Made by a program: the position numbers and the translations under genes. 64,000 nt of DNA, from the NCBI GenBank assembly GCA_013329045.1, contig DUKZ01000039.1:1-64000 (forward strand), in the 5' to 3' direction. The DNA comes from Candidatus Woesearchaeota archaeon (GTDB taxonomy: Archaea; Nanobdellota; Nanobdellia; Woesearchaeales; UBA9989). The notes below the pieces were generated by a model that did no database searches, was not told the origin of the DNA, and saw only the letters and a program-made list of their open reading frames with translations. Below, piece by piece: positions 26,695 through 35,060 of this stretch (positions within the stretch are counted from its first letter, which is position 1; each line of letters begins with the position of its first letter).

Positions 26695-27777
26695 TTAATA
26701 AACCCCAAGTTGTCGGCATCTGCTCTTGATATCTCGTTCAGATTTGTCCGCATCGTCTAGGTCGTTTCTGACATCATCCAGGATGTCTTCTTCATCATTG
26801 ACATCGTCATCCTGGTCATCGATATCGTTCTGTTTGCGATCGATCAGGTCGAGGAGATGGTTTCGCTCAAAGGAATCTGTTGTCTGGGACAGCTGTGCCT
26901 GCAGCGTTGCCAGTTCAGATTCCAGCTGGTTGAGATCGTCTTTTTCTTTAGAGACATCATCTTCCGCGTCATTCTCATCCTCTTTCAGGTCATCGACAAG
27001 GTTTTCTGCTGCCCGGATTGTTGCAGGGCAGGTAGCCTTTGTGAGTGAGCTCAGGTCATATGCGCTGCTAAGCCCAGAGCACTGCCTTCTGATATCACGG
27101 AGGATGAGTTCAGCATCTTTCTTCGCTCGCTTTGCATCATCAACGTTGTCTTCTTCATCATTGACATTGTTATCTTGGTCGTCCTCATCATTCTGGAGGC
27201 GGTCGAGCTGTCGATTGAGTGAGTCCCTGTCTGTGGTATAGGTTGGTGAGGAGACATTGAGGGCTGCGAGCTGCATCTGGACAGTGTTGATATCTTCAGT
27301 GATCTGGTCTAGTTTTCTTTCTTCATCCCGAAGGTCTCGTTCTGCGCTGGTGATATCATCATCTGCGTCGTTGACGGCATTATCTGCATTTCTGATAAGT
27401 GCTGGGCAAGTCTTGTCATTATAGACTGTCTGGGTGCTTGTTTGGGTCTGATCCTCTTGTGTGCTCTGCTGGGTGTTTTGATTAGCAATCTGTTGCTGCT
27501 GTTGAGCGAGGTCCTGTGCTTGCTTCTGGAGATCTTGTGCTCTTTTGTCAAGCTCGTCCATTCTTTTTTGGGCATCTGCTTGAGCTTTGTCGAGCTGGTC
27601 TTGAAGCTGTTGTGTGAGCTGCTGGTCCTGGGTACTCGTAGTTGTTGGCAAGAGCACGACAGGTTCATTATATCCTGCATCGGCAGATCCAGCGATTTTA
27701 TAGACTGCATAGCCACCGATGACAAGAACGATGACTACCAAGAGTCCAAAAACCATTTTTACTGCATTTGATTCCAT
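26695..27777 (-). CDS. membrane-anchored coiled-coil protein with two ~110-aa repeats
   Basis: 360 aa. One membrane helix at residues about 8-28, then a Gln/Ala-rich coiled coil (about 45-100). Two homologous units follow (about 125-235 and 248-358), each beginning C-P-A-x-I-R-x-A and ending near R-[RD]-x-C-[SR]. Each has a long acidic Asp/Glu/Asn-rich helical run (DDQDNNVNDEEDNVDDAK and DDQDDDVNDEEDILDDVR). The paired cysteines may clamp each helical hairpin. Predicted extracytoplasmic rod; function unknown. ATG 27777 follows GGGGGGT by 7 nt. Confidence 0.8.
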   Translation of the reverse strand: MESNAVKMVFGLLVVIVLVIGGYAVYKIAGSADAGYNEPVVLLPTTTSTQDQQLTQQLQDQLDKAQADAQKRMDELDKRAQDLQKQAQDLAQQQQQIANQNTQQSTQEDQTQTSTQTVYNDKTCPALIRNADNAVNDADDDITSAERDLRDEERKLDQITEDINTVQMQLAALNVSSPTYTTDRDSLNRQLDRLQNDEDDQDNNVNDEEDNVDDAKRAKKDAELILRDIRRQCSGLSSAYDLSSLTKATCPATIRAAENLVDDLKEDENDAEDDVSKEKDDLNQLESELATLQAQLSQTTDSFERNHLLDLIDRKQNDIDDQDDDVNDEEDILDDVRNDLDDADKSERDIKSRCRQLGVY

Positions 27778-27946
27778 GGTAATACCCCCCAATGTTATCC
27801 CGTATGTATGATAGGGAAAAGTTACTATTTTCCAATAGCTAATAATTATGCCTTTATAAGCTTTTCTATAATCCGCTCCTGTTCTGTTGTTCCGAAACTA
27901 GGGCTCATCCCGAAAACAATTTAAACAGCCAGATGTGCAGCTCCCC

Positions 27947-28522
27947 ATGCCATTTACATTCTCCTTCCCAGAGGTAGTGGATCTTGTCGTGATGACGGCA
28001 TTCCTTGGCTTTATTTTTATGGATATGTTCCGAAGGCAAGCGCATATGGACATCGACCCTCTCCTCGTTTCAAAACCAATGTTTGATTGGCATGCATTCT
28101 GGTTTGCTTGTCTGGTCATCGCGCCAGGTATTGTCCTCCATGAAATAGGCCACAAGATCGTTGCCCTCTCATTTGGACAGATTGCTGTCTTTCATGCAGC
28201 ATATAATTTCCTCATCCTTGGCCTTATCCTAAAATTGGTCAATTTTCCTTTCATCTTTTTTGTGCCAGGATATGTTTCTCATATGGGCAGTGCAGGTCCG
28301 CTCCAGCTTTCGATAATCGCCCTTGCTGGACCTCTTGTTAACTTCTTGCTCTGGGGCCTGGCAACGATCATGCTCAAGCAAAAAAAAGTGAAGAAAAAGC
28401 AGCTTGCATTCTGGCTCATCACCCAAAAGGTAAATCTTTTCTTGTTCATCTTCAACATGCTCCCAATCCCCCCATTTGATGGGTTTACTGTCTTTTCTGG
28501 TTTGTATCATGCGTTCTTCTAA
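27947..28522 (+). CDS. M50 (site-2 protease-like) membrane metalloprotease
   Basis: 191 aa with about five membrane segments. The zinc motif HEIGH lies at residues 65-69 inside a helix, and the second motif NMLPIPPFDG near 170 supplies the third ligand (N-x2-P-x4-DG class). Such intramembrane proteases cut transmembrane substrates, but this minimal form has no PDZ or CBS domain. ATG 27947 is used rather than an upstream GTG because AATTTAAAC (27918-27926) is centred 25 nt before it. Confidence 0.85.
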   Translation: MPFTFSFPEVVDLVVMTAFLGFIFMDMFRRQAHMDIDPLLVSKPMFDWHAFWFACLVIAPGIVLHEIGHKIVALSFGQIAVFHAAYNFLILGLILKLVNFPFIFFVPGYVSHMGSAGPLQLSIIALAGPLVNFLLWGLATIMLKQKKVKKKQLAFWLITQKVNLFLFIFNMLPIPPFDGFTVFSGLYHAFF

Positions 28523-28575
28523 ATAGCGGGCAACAATAATGCAAATAAACCAAAGGTTTATTCCTATTTGGGTAA

Positions 28576-28649
28576 ATACCCCGGGGCTCTGCCCCGTAGT
28601 GCCGCTCATTTTATAAGTTTTTGAGGAGATACCCCGGGGCTCTGCCCCG
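28576..28649. repeat. two copies of a GGGG-CTCTG-CCCC palindrome
   Basis: The 19-mer ACCCCGGGGCTCTGCCCCG, with identical flanking AT, occurs at 28576-28596 and again at 28629-28649. Each forms a hairpin with a GC-rich stem and 5-nt loop. They lie in the 395-bp gap between the M50 protease gene and pyrG. Related but not identical GC palindromes appear at 37351-37367, 37836-37858 and 37975-37985. Confidence 0.85.
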
Positions 28650-28683
28650 ATTGGGTCATTCATTGCACAAAAATTACTTCGCA

Positions 28684-28758
28684 ATTTTTAGTGGCGCGAA
28701 TGCCGAATACTTGAAGGCAAGGTTTTGGCACAAAACCATTTCGCCTGCCACTATTGTT
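28684..28758. repeat. structured intergenic element D (closing stem plus two hairpins)
   Basis: Core 28690-28752. AGTGGC and GCGAA (28690-28700) pair with TTCGC and GCCACT (28740-28752) around a 2-nt bulge. They enclose TGCC-(11 nt)-GGCA (28701-28719) and GGTTTTG-GCA-CAAAACC (28721-28737). The plan matches elements A and B: a closing stem, a first hairpin with an 11-nt loop as in B, and a second hairpin rich in T then A with a 3-nt loop. The complement of its right end (CAACAATAGTGGC) resembles the left end of B (CAACAATACTGGC). Confidence 0.6.
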
Positions 28759-28917
28759 GTTGCTCCATTAGAGGAAACTGTTTCTGAGAACATTTTTCTA
28801 ACTTCAGAAATATTCAACAATTTTTTACTACAGCAATCTTTATATACAACCTTTCCACTCATCAGCAATGCACCAAAAATTTCTAGATCATAAAACAAGT
28901 GAATCGGGGGATATTCT

Positions 28918-30561
28918 ATGGTAAAGACAAAGATTATCGTAGTGACAGGTGGTGTGCTCTCTGGCTTGGGTAAAGGCGTCGTGGCAAGCTCTATTGGTTT
29001 GCTGCTCAAGAGCCAGGGGTACAAAGTTGCAGGAATCAAGGTTGATCCCTACATAAACATCGATGCTGGCACGATGCGTCCAACAGAGCATGGCGAGGTG
29101 TTTGTCACTGAAGATGGCGGAGAGACTGATCAGGACCTTGGCCACTACGAGCGTTTTTTGGATGAACTCATGCTAAAGGATCAATCAATAACAACAGGTC
29201 AGGTATATTATGCAGTGATCCAGAGGGAGCGAAACCTTGAGTATGATGGAAAATGTGTCGAGGTCATCCCTCACATCCCAATGGAGGTAAGGAACCGCAT
29301 TCTGAAAGTTGGCAAGCGGACGAATGCTGATTTCTTGATCGTTGAGGTTGGTGGGACGGTTGGGGATTACCAGTCAGTCCTCTTCCTAGAAGCGCTTCGG
29401 GAGATGAGCCGGGAACTGGGAAATGTTCTGTTTGTCCATGTGGCATATCTTCCGGTTCCAGGAAATATTGGTGAGATGAAGACAAAGCCTGCACAGCATT
29501 CTGTCAGGTTCCTGAATTCTTCTGGCATCCAGCCAGATATCATCATCGGCCGCGGTGAAAAGCCAATTGACAGGGTAAGAAGGGAGAAGCTCTCTGTCTT
29601 TTGCAACGTGAAACTCGATGATGTGTATTCTGCCCCAGATGTTGATAATGTCTATAAAATCCCTTTGATTCTTGATCAGCAGAGCATGGTCAAAAACATC
29701 CTCAAAAAATTCGGACTAAACTATAAGCCAGGGAGGGTCAGGGCTTGGGAAAGTTTTATCAAGAAGGCAACAACAGCAAAAGAAGTAGTGAAGATTGGCA
29801 TTGTTGGAAAATATTTTGATATTGGTGATTTTACCCTGGAAGACTCGTATGTTTCTGTGATTGAATCAATAAAGCATGCGTCATGGCATAATGGGAAAAG
29901 GCCGGTGATAGGGTGGTTGGATAGCAAGAAATTTGAGAAGAACCCAAAATCTCTGGATGAACTTTCTGGATATGATGCAATTATTGTCCCTGGAGGGTTT
30001 GGGAGTTCTGGCGTTGAGGGAAAGATTAAGGCAATACAATATGCAAGGGAGCATGACATCCCGTATCTCGGGCTCTGTTATGGTCTCCAACTGGCTGTTG
30101 TTGAATTTGCAAGGAACGTGTGCGGGATGAAAAAAGCAAGCACGACAGAGATTGACAAGAACACCCCTTATCCTGTTATCGCAATCCTGCCGGAGCAGGA
30201 AAAGAAGCTCAAGGAAAAGGAATACGGGGGCAGCATGCGTCTTGGCGCATATCCTGCGCAGCTCAAGAGGGGCACCCTTGTCTATCATCTTTATGGGGAT
30301 AAGGACAATATTTCAGAGCGCCACCGCCATCGCTATGAGGTCAATCCGGAGTTTATCGAAAAGCTAGAGTCCCATGGGCTTGTATTCTCAGGCAGGTCTC
30401 CAGACAGAAAGCTCATGGAGTTCATGGAATTGCCATCAAATACCTTTCATGTTGGAACCCAGGCTCATCCAGAGTTTAAGTCCAGGCCGCTTCGCCCAGC
30501 TCCCTTGTTTGATGGCCTCATCAAGGCAGCAATCAAAAAGAAGTCGCTCCACAATATTTAA
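28918..30561 (+). CDS. pyrG: CTP synthase
   Basis: 547 aa; converts UTP, ATP and glutamine to CTP. The N-terminal synthetase domain begins VTGGVLSGLGKGVVASSIG with its P-loop and contains KVDPYINIDAGTM and EHGEVFVTEDGGE. The C-terminal class I glutamine amidotransferase has the nucleophile in YLGLCYGLQ and the His/Glu dyad in GTQAHPEF. Full normal length. A TATA-like CTTTATATAC at about 28836-28846 and a GGGGG Shine-Dalgarno 7 nt before the ATG imply a leader of about 50 nt. Confidence 0.97.
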   Translation: MVKTKIIVVTGGVLSGLGKGVVASSIGLLLKSQGYKVAGIKVDPYINIDAGTMRPTEHGEVFVTEDGGETDQDLGHYERFLDELMLKDQSITTGQVYYAVIQRERNLEYDGKCVEVIPHIPMEVRNRILKVGKRTNADFLIVEVGGTVGDYQSVLFLEALREMSRELGNVLFVHVAYLPVPGNIGEMKTKPAQHSVRFLNSSGIQPDIIIGRGEKPIDRVRREKLSVFCNVKLDDVYSAPDVDNVYKIPLILDQQSMVKNILKKFGLNYKPGRVRAWESFIKKATTAKEVVKIGIVGKYFDIGDFTLEDSYVSVIESIKHASWHNGKRPVIGWLDSKKFEKNPKSLDELSGYDAIIVPGGFGSSGVEGKIKAIQYAREHDIPYLGLCYGLQLAVVEFARNVCGMKKASTTEIDKNTPYPVIAILPEQEKKLKEKEYGGSMRLGAYPAQLKRGTLVYHLYGDKDNISERHRHRYEVNPEFIEKLESHGLVFSGRSPDRKLMEFMELPSNTFHVGTQAHPEFKSRPLRPAPLFDGLIKAAIKKKSLHNI

Positions 30562-30580
30562 AAACGAACACCTATTCTTG

Positions 30581-31867
30581 ATGGCTAGCATGTCTGAAGA
30601 ACTAACGAAGAAGGAAGAGCTGGATGCAGAAGAGCAAATCGAGTCGATTGACGAGGAATTTTCTGCTGAAGATATTGCTGAAGATGTGATTGTTGAAGAG
30701 GATGTGCAAAAAGAGCCAGAAATTCTTGTAAAAGCTGTAAAAGGCCAGCCAGTGGTGCAAAAGGAAGCGAAACCAGAAGCAAAAAAGCCTCTAACACAAG
30801 AGAAACAACCCGCTTCCCGCATCCAAACAAAAAAATTGCCTTCTGTCCAAGAAACAAACTCCTCTTTTTCATTCAAGGCATTCTATGAACAGAAATATAA
30901 GCTCCTTCTTATGATCACGTTCATCATTCTCTTGCTTGCAATTGCCCAGATTGCTCTGCAATACAGGCAGACGGGTGATTTCATGTACAAGGATGTATCC
31001 CTGCGTGGGGGTATTTCGATCACGGTACCAATTAGTGAAGATGTAAATGTTCAGGAAGTAAAAGATGATCTGCTCAGGCAGATGCCTGGTGCGGACATAT
31101 CGGTAAGGAAGCTGCTTCGGGCAGGGTCGCCTTTTGCATTGACCATCTCCGCTTCAGGTGTGGATACGGATGCATTGCAAAGGGAAGTAGAGCAGCTCTT
31201 TCATGTGAAAGAGGGTGATTACTCTGTTGAGGTGGTAGGATCGGCAATTGGACAAAGCTTTTTCCAGCAAACATTTAAGGCAATTATCATCGCGTTCCTC
31301 CTGATGGGCCTTGTGGTCTTCTTGTATTTTTGTGAAGTGACAAAACCAAAGGTTATTGCGGCCATCCTCACATTTATCATTATAGGGCTCTCTGGCAATA
31401 CTGGCTCAAAGATATCCCTTGTTCTTTCCCTGGCGCTATTCCTCTATCTTCTCTATATCTATATCACTGTCTCAATGCCAAGCTTTGCCGTGATTCTCTG
31501 TGCTTTTTCTGATATCATTGTCACCCTTGCGATTATCAATTTGCTGGGTGTGAGGTTGTCTACAGCAGGGATCGCTGGTTTTCTCATGCTCATTGGATAC
31601 TCAGTTGATACTGATATCCTCCTTTCTACAAGAGTCCTCAAGAACAAGGAGGGAAAGGTATTAGATCGGGTCTATGGCGCAATGACAACGGGGATGACCA
31701 TGACCCTCACTACATTAGCGGCAGTATCAGTTACCTATTTCATCGTGCAGTCTGATGTGCTCAGGCAGATAATGTTTATCCTTATTATTGGTCTGTTTGT
31801 GGATATCCTATACACCTGGATCCAAAACGCCGGCATTATTCGTTGGTTTATGGAGAAACGATCATGA
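30581..31867 (+). CDS. secF: protein-export membrane protein SecF
   Basis: 428 aa. A long acidic cytoplasmic N-terminus (about 1-95, unusually rich in Glu and Lys) precedes the first helix. The periplasmic-type P1 domain and five more helices follow, with family motifs DVSLRGGISITV, VGSAIGQSFFQQ, GYSVDTDILLSTRVLKN and TTLAAVS. SecDF assists late steps of Sec export. ATG 30581 follows a TATA-like ATATTTAAAA by about 23 nt. It overlaps secD by 4 nt (ATGA), the usual F-D order in archaea. Confidence 0.93.
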   Translation: MASMSEELTKKEELDAEEQIESIDEEFSAEDIAEDVIVEEDVQKEPEILVKAVKGQPVVQKEAKPEAKKPLTQEKQPASRIQTKKLPSVQETNSSFSFKAFYEQKYKLLLMITFIILLLAIAQIALQYRQTGDFMYKDVSLRGGISITVPISEDVNVQEVKDDLLRQMPGADISVRKLLRAGSPFALTISASGVDTDALQREVEQLFHVKEGDYSVEVVGSAIGQSFFQQTFKAIIIAFLLMGLVVFLYFCEVTKPKVIAAILTFIIIGLSGNTGSKISLVLSLALFLYLLYIYITVSMPSFAVILCAFSDIIVTLAIINLLGVRLSTAGIAGFLMLIGYSVDTDILLSTRVLKNKEGKVLDRVYGAMTTGMTMTLTTLAAVSVTYFIVQSDVLRQIMFILIIGLFVDILYTWIQNAGIIRWFMEKRS

Positions 31868-33606
31868 GAGAACTAAAAAAGATCCTCACCCATCCAAGAG
31901 TAATCTTGCTCATACTCTTCTTGTTGATGTCAGTAGTAGCTATTGCTCCAAATCCTTTTCATGAAGGAGTGGCAGTAAGGACAGTAGAGAAGAACTCGTC
32001 TGCCAGCCTTGCAGGGATGGAGAGTGCAAAGCCAACAGAGCGTCCCATGTCAAGGGAGATCATCACTGCGATTGACAATAAGAAAATAAAATCTCTCGAA
32101 GAGTACTATGCTGCATTGAGCGACTTGTCGGTCAATCAGACCCTCTCTATAAGAACCAATAGGAATACCTATACGCTGTTTGTGGGGGAAAGCTACAATG
32201 AGACCCTGTCGAATGAGACAGAAGAGATCATCGTTCCGGTGGTAAAAGAGAGGAATGTTACCATCAATGGGACAACCCTCCTAGTGAATGTGACTGAGAA
32301 TGAGACAAGGACTCAGTTCAAGGTTATCAAGACGCCGATGGGTGTAAAAGATATTGGTCTTGGCGTCTATCCTGCCCCTTCAACAAACATCAAGAAGGGG
32401 CTAGATCTTCAGGGAGGAACAAGAGTTCTATTAAAACCGGAAACCGAACTGAATGCTGATGACATGGACACCCTCATCGCGAATATGGAAGAGCGCCTCA
32501 ATGTGTATGGCTTGTCTGATATCGTGATCCGGGAGGCAAGGGATCGGCCAAATGTTTTTGGTGGCGGCAATCAATATATCATTGTTGAGATTGCTGGGGC
32601 AACAGAAGAGGAAGTATCTGACTTGTTGTCCAAGCAGGGAAAGTTTGAAGCCAAGATTGGCAATGAGACTGTCTTTAGGGGTGGGGATCGGGATATCACC
32701 TATGTGTGCAGGAGCGCTGACTGTTCTGGCATTGACGTTCGTCAGGGATGCGGGATTGGCTCTGATGGCAATTTTGCCTGCAGGTTCAGGTTTGCAATAG
32801 CATTGAGCGCTGAAGCTGCAAAGCATCATGCTGATGTGACAAGGGATATTCCGGTCGTAACAGAAAATGGCGAGCAGTTCTTGGAGCAGCGCCTGACATT
32901 GTATCTTGATGATGAGCCTGTCGATGAGCTTCGGATTGGCGCTGACCTGAAGGGGCAGGAGACAACCGATGTTGCAATCAGTGGAAGTGGTATTGGCATA
33001 TCAAGGGATGATGCGATGGCAAACACCCTCAATAACATGAAGAGGTTGCAGACGATTCTTATCACGGGAAGTTTGCCAGTGAAACTGGAAATTGTCCGCA
33101 TCGACTCGATCAGTCCGCTTCTGGGGGAAGGCTTTGTCCTCTATGCTCTTTTTGCAGGGTTGGCTTCAATCTTGACGGTTTCATTAGTGATCTGGTTGAG
33201 GTACAAAAGGTTCAGGATCGCTTTTCCTATCTTTATCACCATGCTCTCTGAGGTTGTTATCCTTCTGGGTTTTGCAGCCTTTATTGGATGGAACCTGGAC
33301 TTGGCAGCTGTTGCAGGGATTATCGTTGCTGTTGGTACCGGTGTTGATGATCAGGTGGTGATCACCGATGAGAGCACTACTCAGAGAACTGCAAGGATGT
33401 TGAGCTGGAAGGACAAGCTCAAACGCGCATTCTTCATCATTTTTGCTGCATATTTCACGACTGTCGTTGCGATGGTGCCATTATTGTTTGCTGGTGCTGG
33501 TCTCTTGAAAGGATTTGCGTTGGTGACGATTTTTGGAGTATCAGCCGGGGTGCTCGTCACAAGGCCTGCATTTGCTGCAATGATTGAGATCCTGATGAAG
33601 GATTGA
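31864..33606 (+). CDS. secD: protein-export membrane protein SecD
   Basis: 580 aa. An N-terminal helix is followed by an external domain with a PDZ-like stretch (SASLAGMESAKPTERPMSRE), the SecD signature KKGLDLQGGTRVLLKPE near residue 185, and a C-terminal RND-like membrane domain of six helices including AVAGIIVAVGTGVDDQVVIT with its conserved Asp. A small Cys-containing insert (CRSADCSGIDVRQGCG and CRF) lies in the external P1 region. Translation is coupled to secF. Confidence 0.94.
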   Translation: MRELKKILTHPRVILLILFLLMSVVAIAPNPFHEGVAVRTVEKNSSASLAGMESAKPTERPMSREIITAIDNKKIKSLEEYYAALSDLSVNQTLSIRTNRNTYTLFVGESYNETLSNETEEIIVPVVKERNVTINGTTLLVNVTENETRTQFKVIKTPMGVKDIGLGVYPAPSTNIKKGLDLQGGTRVLLKPETELNADDMDTLIANMEERLNVYGLSDIVIREARDRPNVFGGGNQYIIVEIAGATEEEVSDLLSKQGKFEAKIGNETVFRGGDRDITYVCRSADCSGIDVRQGCGIGSDGNFACRFRFAIALSAEAAKHHADVTRDIPVVTENGEQFLEQRLTLYLDDEPVDELRIGADLKGQETTDVAISGSGIGISRDDAMANTLNNMKRLQTILITGSLPVKLEIVRIDSISPLLGEGFVLYALFAGLASILTVSLVIWLRYKRFRIAFPIFITMLSEVVILLGFAAFIGWNLDLAAVAGIIVAVGTGVDDQVVITDESTTQRTARMLSWKDKLKRAFFIIFAAYFTTVVAMVPLLFAGAGLLKGFALVTIFGVSAGVLVTRPAFAAMIEILMKD

Positions 33607-33651
33607 TTCATACCAATACTTTTTTAAATCTCCTCATTCTTTTCCAGAATC

Positions 33652-34020
33652 ATGCAAACAAAGCCAGCAGCAATACTTCTCATCATTATAACCACTTTGT
33701 TTACTTCGATAGCTCAGGTATTATGGAAGTTTGGGGCAAATAAGCTCCAATTCACCTTTCTTAGTATCATAACAAATTACCAGATATGGCTCGGCTTCTT
33801 GGTATATGCGGTAGCTGCCCTCTTGCTAGTTCTTGCATTAAAACAAGGAGAACTCTCTGTCCTGTACCCGGTTATCGCGACAAGTTATCTATGGGTTTCA
33901 TTGCTGTCTATCTATTACTTTCATGAAACAATCACTACGCTTAAATGGGCAGGCATCCTGCTCATCCTGATTGGTGTCACAACAATTGGCTTTGGCAGCA
34001 CAGAGGAGGCGCCAGCATGA
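33652..34020 (+). CDS. small 4-TM DMT-superfamily transporter, subunit 1
   Basis: 122 aa with four membrane helices, SMR/EamA-half size. It lacks the membrane glutamate that SMR drug exporters use in helix 1 (here FTSIAQVLWKFGA), but has ALKQGELSVLYPVIATSYLW and the KWAGILLILIGVTTIG closing helix. This is more like ArnE/ArnF-type undecaprenyl-sugar flippase subunits or EamA halves. A TATA-like TTTTTTAAAT is centred 26 nt before the ATG. It is paired by an ATGA overlap with a second 4-TM gene. Confidence 0.8.
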   Translation: MQTKPAAILLIIITTLFTSIAQVLWKFGANKLQFTFLSIITNYQIWLGFLVYAVAALLLVLALKQGELSVLYPVIATSYLWVSLLSIYYFHETITTLKWAGILLILIGVTTIGFGSTEEAPA

Positions 34021-34364
34021 CAGAATCATGGGCGATCATCACGACAATCATCGCTGTCTTGTTTGGCAGCTATGGTTCGGTATTGTTCAAAAAAGGATCA
34101 GAAAAGTTCTCCTTGAGCATTGATGGGATCTTTAAGAATCCCTACCTCATAAAAGGCGCATTGTTATTCTTTTCTTCTTCTCTTGTGTTTATCGTCGCAT
34201 TGAGGGGAGGGGAGCTCTCTGTGCTCTATCCTCTTGTCTCGATTTCCTACATAATGGTTGCCTTCTATTCGATGAGAGAACTAAAGGAAAAGATGAATGC
34301 CAAGAAGTGGATTGGCATTGTTCTCATCATCATCGGTGTTTCATTAATTGGGGTGGGAAGTTGA
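34017..34364 (+). CDS. small 4-TM DMT-superfamily transporter, subunit 2
   Basis: 115 aa, four helices, clearly related to its upstream partner (ALRGGELSVLYPLVSISYIM against ALKQGELSVLYPVIATSYLW). GGAGG lies 8 nt before the ATG. Two unequal halves encoded as an overlapping pair usually form a heterodimer with opposite topologies. The substrate is unknown; lipid-linked sugar or a small metabolite are options. Its stop overlaps the TTG start of pyrH. Confidence 0.8.
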   Translation: MTESWAIITTIIAVLFGSYGSVLFKKGSEKFSLSIDGIFKNPYLIKGALLFFSSSLVFIVALRGGELSVLYPLVSISYIMVAFYSMRELKEKMNAKKWIGIVLIIIGVSLIGVGS

Positions 34365-35023
34365 AAGTGCTCTCTCTTGGCGGGTCGATGGTTGTCCCTG
34401 ATGCCATCAACACTGAGTTCCTAAAGCAAATGAGGGACATTATCATGAAAGATGATGAGCGCTTCATCATTGTTGTTGGTGGCGGAGCAACATGCAGGAA
34501 GTACCAACAGGCGGCAAAGGAAATATTTCATCCCTCTCAAGAAGACCTTGACTGGATCGGCATTGCCGCAACAAGGCTAAATGCAGAGCTCGTAAAGTAT
34601 CTCTTCAAGGACTTCGCCCATCCAGAAGTAATGACGAATCCCCACGCAAATATCCAGTTCAGAGAAAAAGTGCTTGTCGCTTCAGGATGGAAGCCTGGCT
34701 TTAGTACTGACTATGATGCACTCGTCCTGGCAAAGCGTTTTGATGCTGACACCATTATCAATATCACAAATGTCCCGTATGTGTATGATAAAAATCCAAG
34801 AGACCATCCAGACGTAAAGCCGTTAAAAGAGATGTCCTGGGAAGAGCTTCGAGGTATTGTTGGGGATACATGGGATCCTGGCATGAATGCTCCTTTTGAT
34901 CCGATTGCAGCAGAGTTTGCACAGAAATCCTCCCTCATAGTGAATATTTTGGGGCCAGATATAGAAAATCTTAAGAAGTGCTTAGCTGGACTGCCTTGGG
35001 AAGGAACAACTATTCAAGGATGA
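34361..35023 (+). CDS. pyrH: uridylate kinase, archaeal type
   Basis: 220 aa amino-acid-kinase-fold enzyme making UDP from UMP. Motifs: VLSLGGSMVVP at the N-terminus, VVGGGATCRKYQQAA, GIAATRLNAELV, the nucleotide-binding GWKPGFSTDYDA, and INITNVPYVYDKNPR. The start is taken as TTG 34361 (TTGA overlap with the preceding stop), because GGGGTGGG precedes it and LKVLSLGGS is the family N-terminus; GTG 34367 is the alternative. Its link to two transporter genes in one operon is unexplained. Confidence 0.93.
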   Translation: MKVLSLGGSMVVPDAINTEFLKQMRDIIMKDDERFIIVVGGGATCRKYQQAAKEIFHPSQEDLDWIGIAATRLNAELVKYLFKDFAHPEVMTNPHANIQFREKVLVASGWKPGFSTDYDALVLAKRFDADTIINITNVPYVYDKNPRDHPDVKPLKEMSWEELRGIVGDTWDPGMNAPFDPIAAEFAQKSSLIVNILGPDIENLKKCLAGLPWEGTTIQG

Positions 35024-35060
35024 AGGAACCTTTAAATAACGCCTTCTTCATTCATCAGTC

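Noticed and set aside
26726-27241. Ser-rich open frame antisense to the coiled-coil protein
   Set aside because: Its Ser-rich composition is just the complement of Asp/Glu codons of the real gene.
28621-28893. 90-codon frame in the gap before pyrG
   Set aside because: It runs through a GC palindrome and a structured element and has no sensible protein features.
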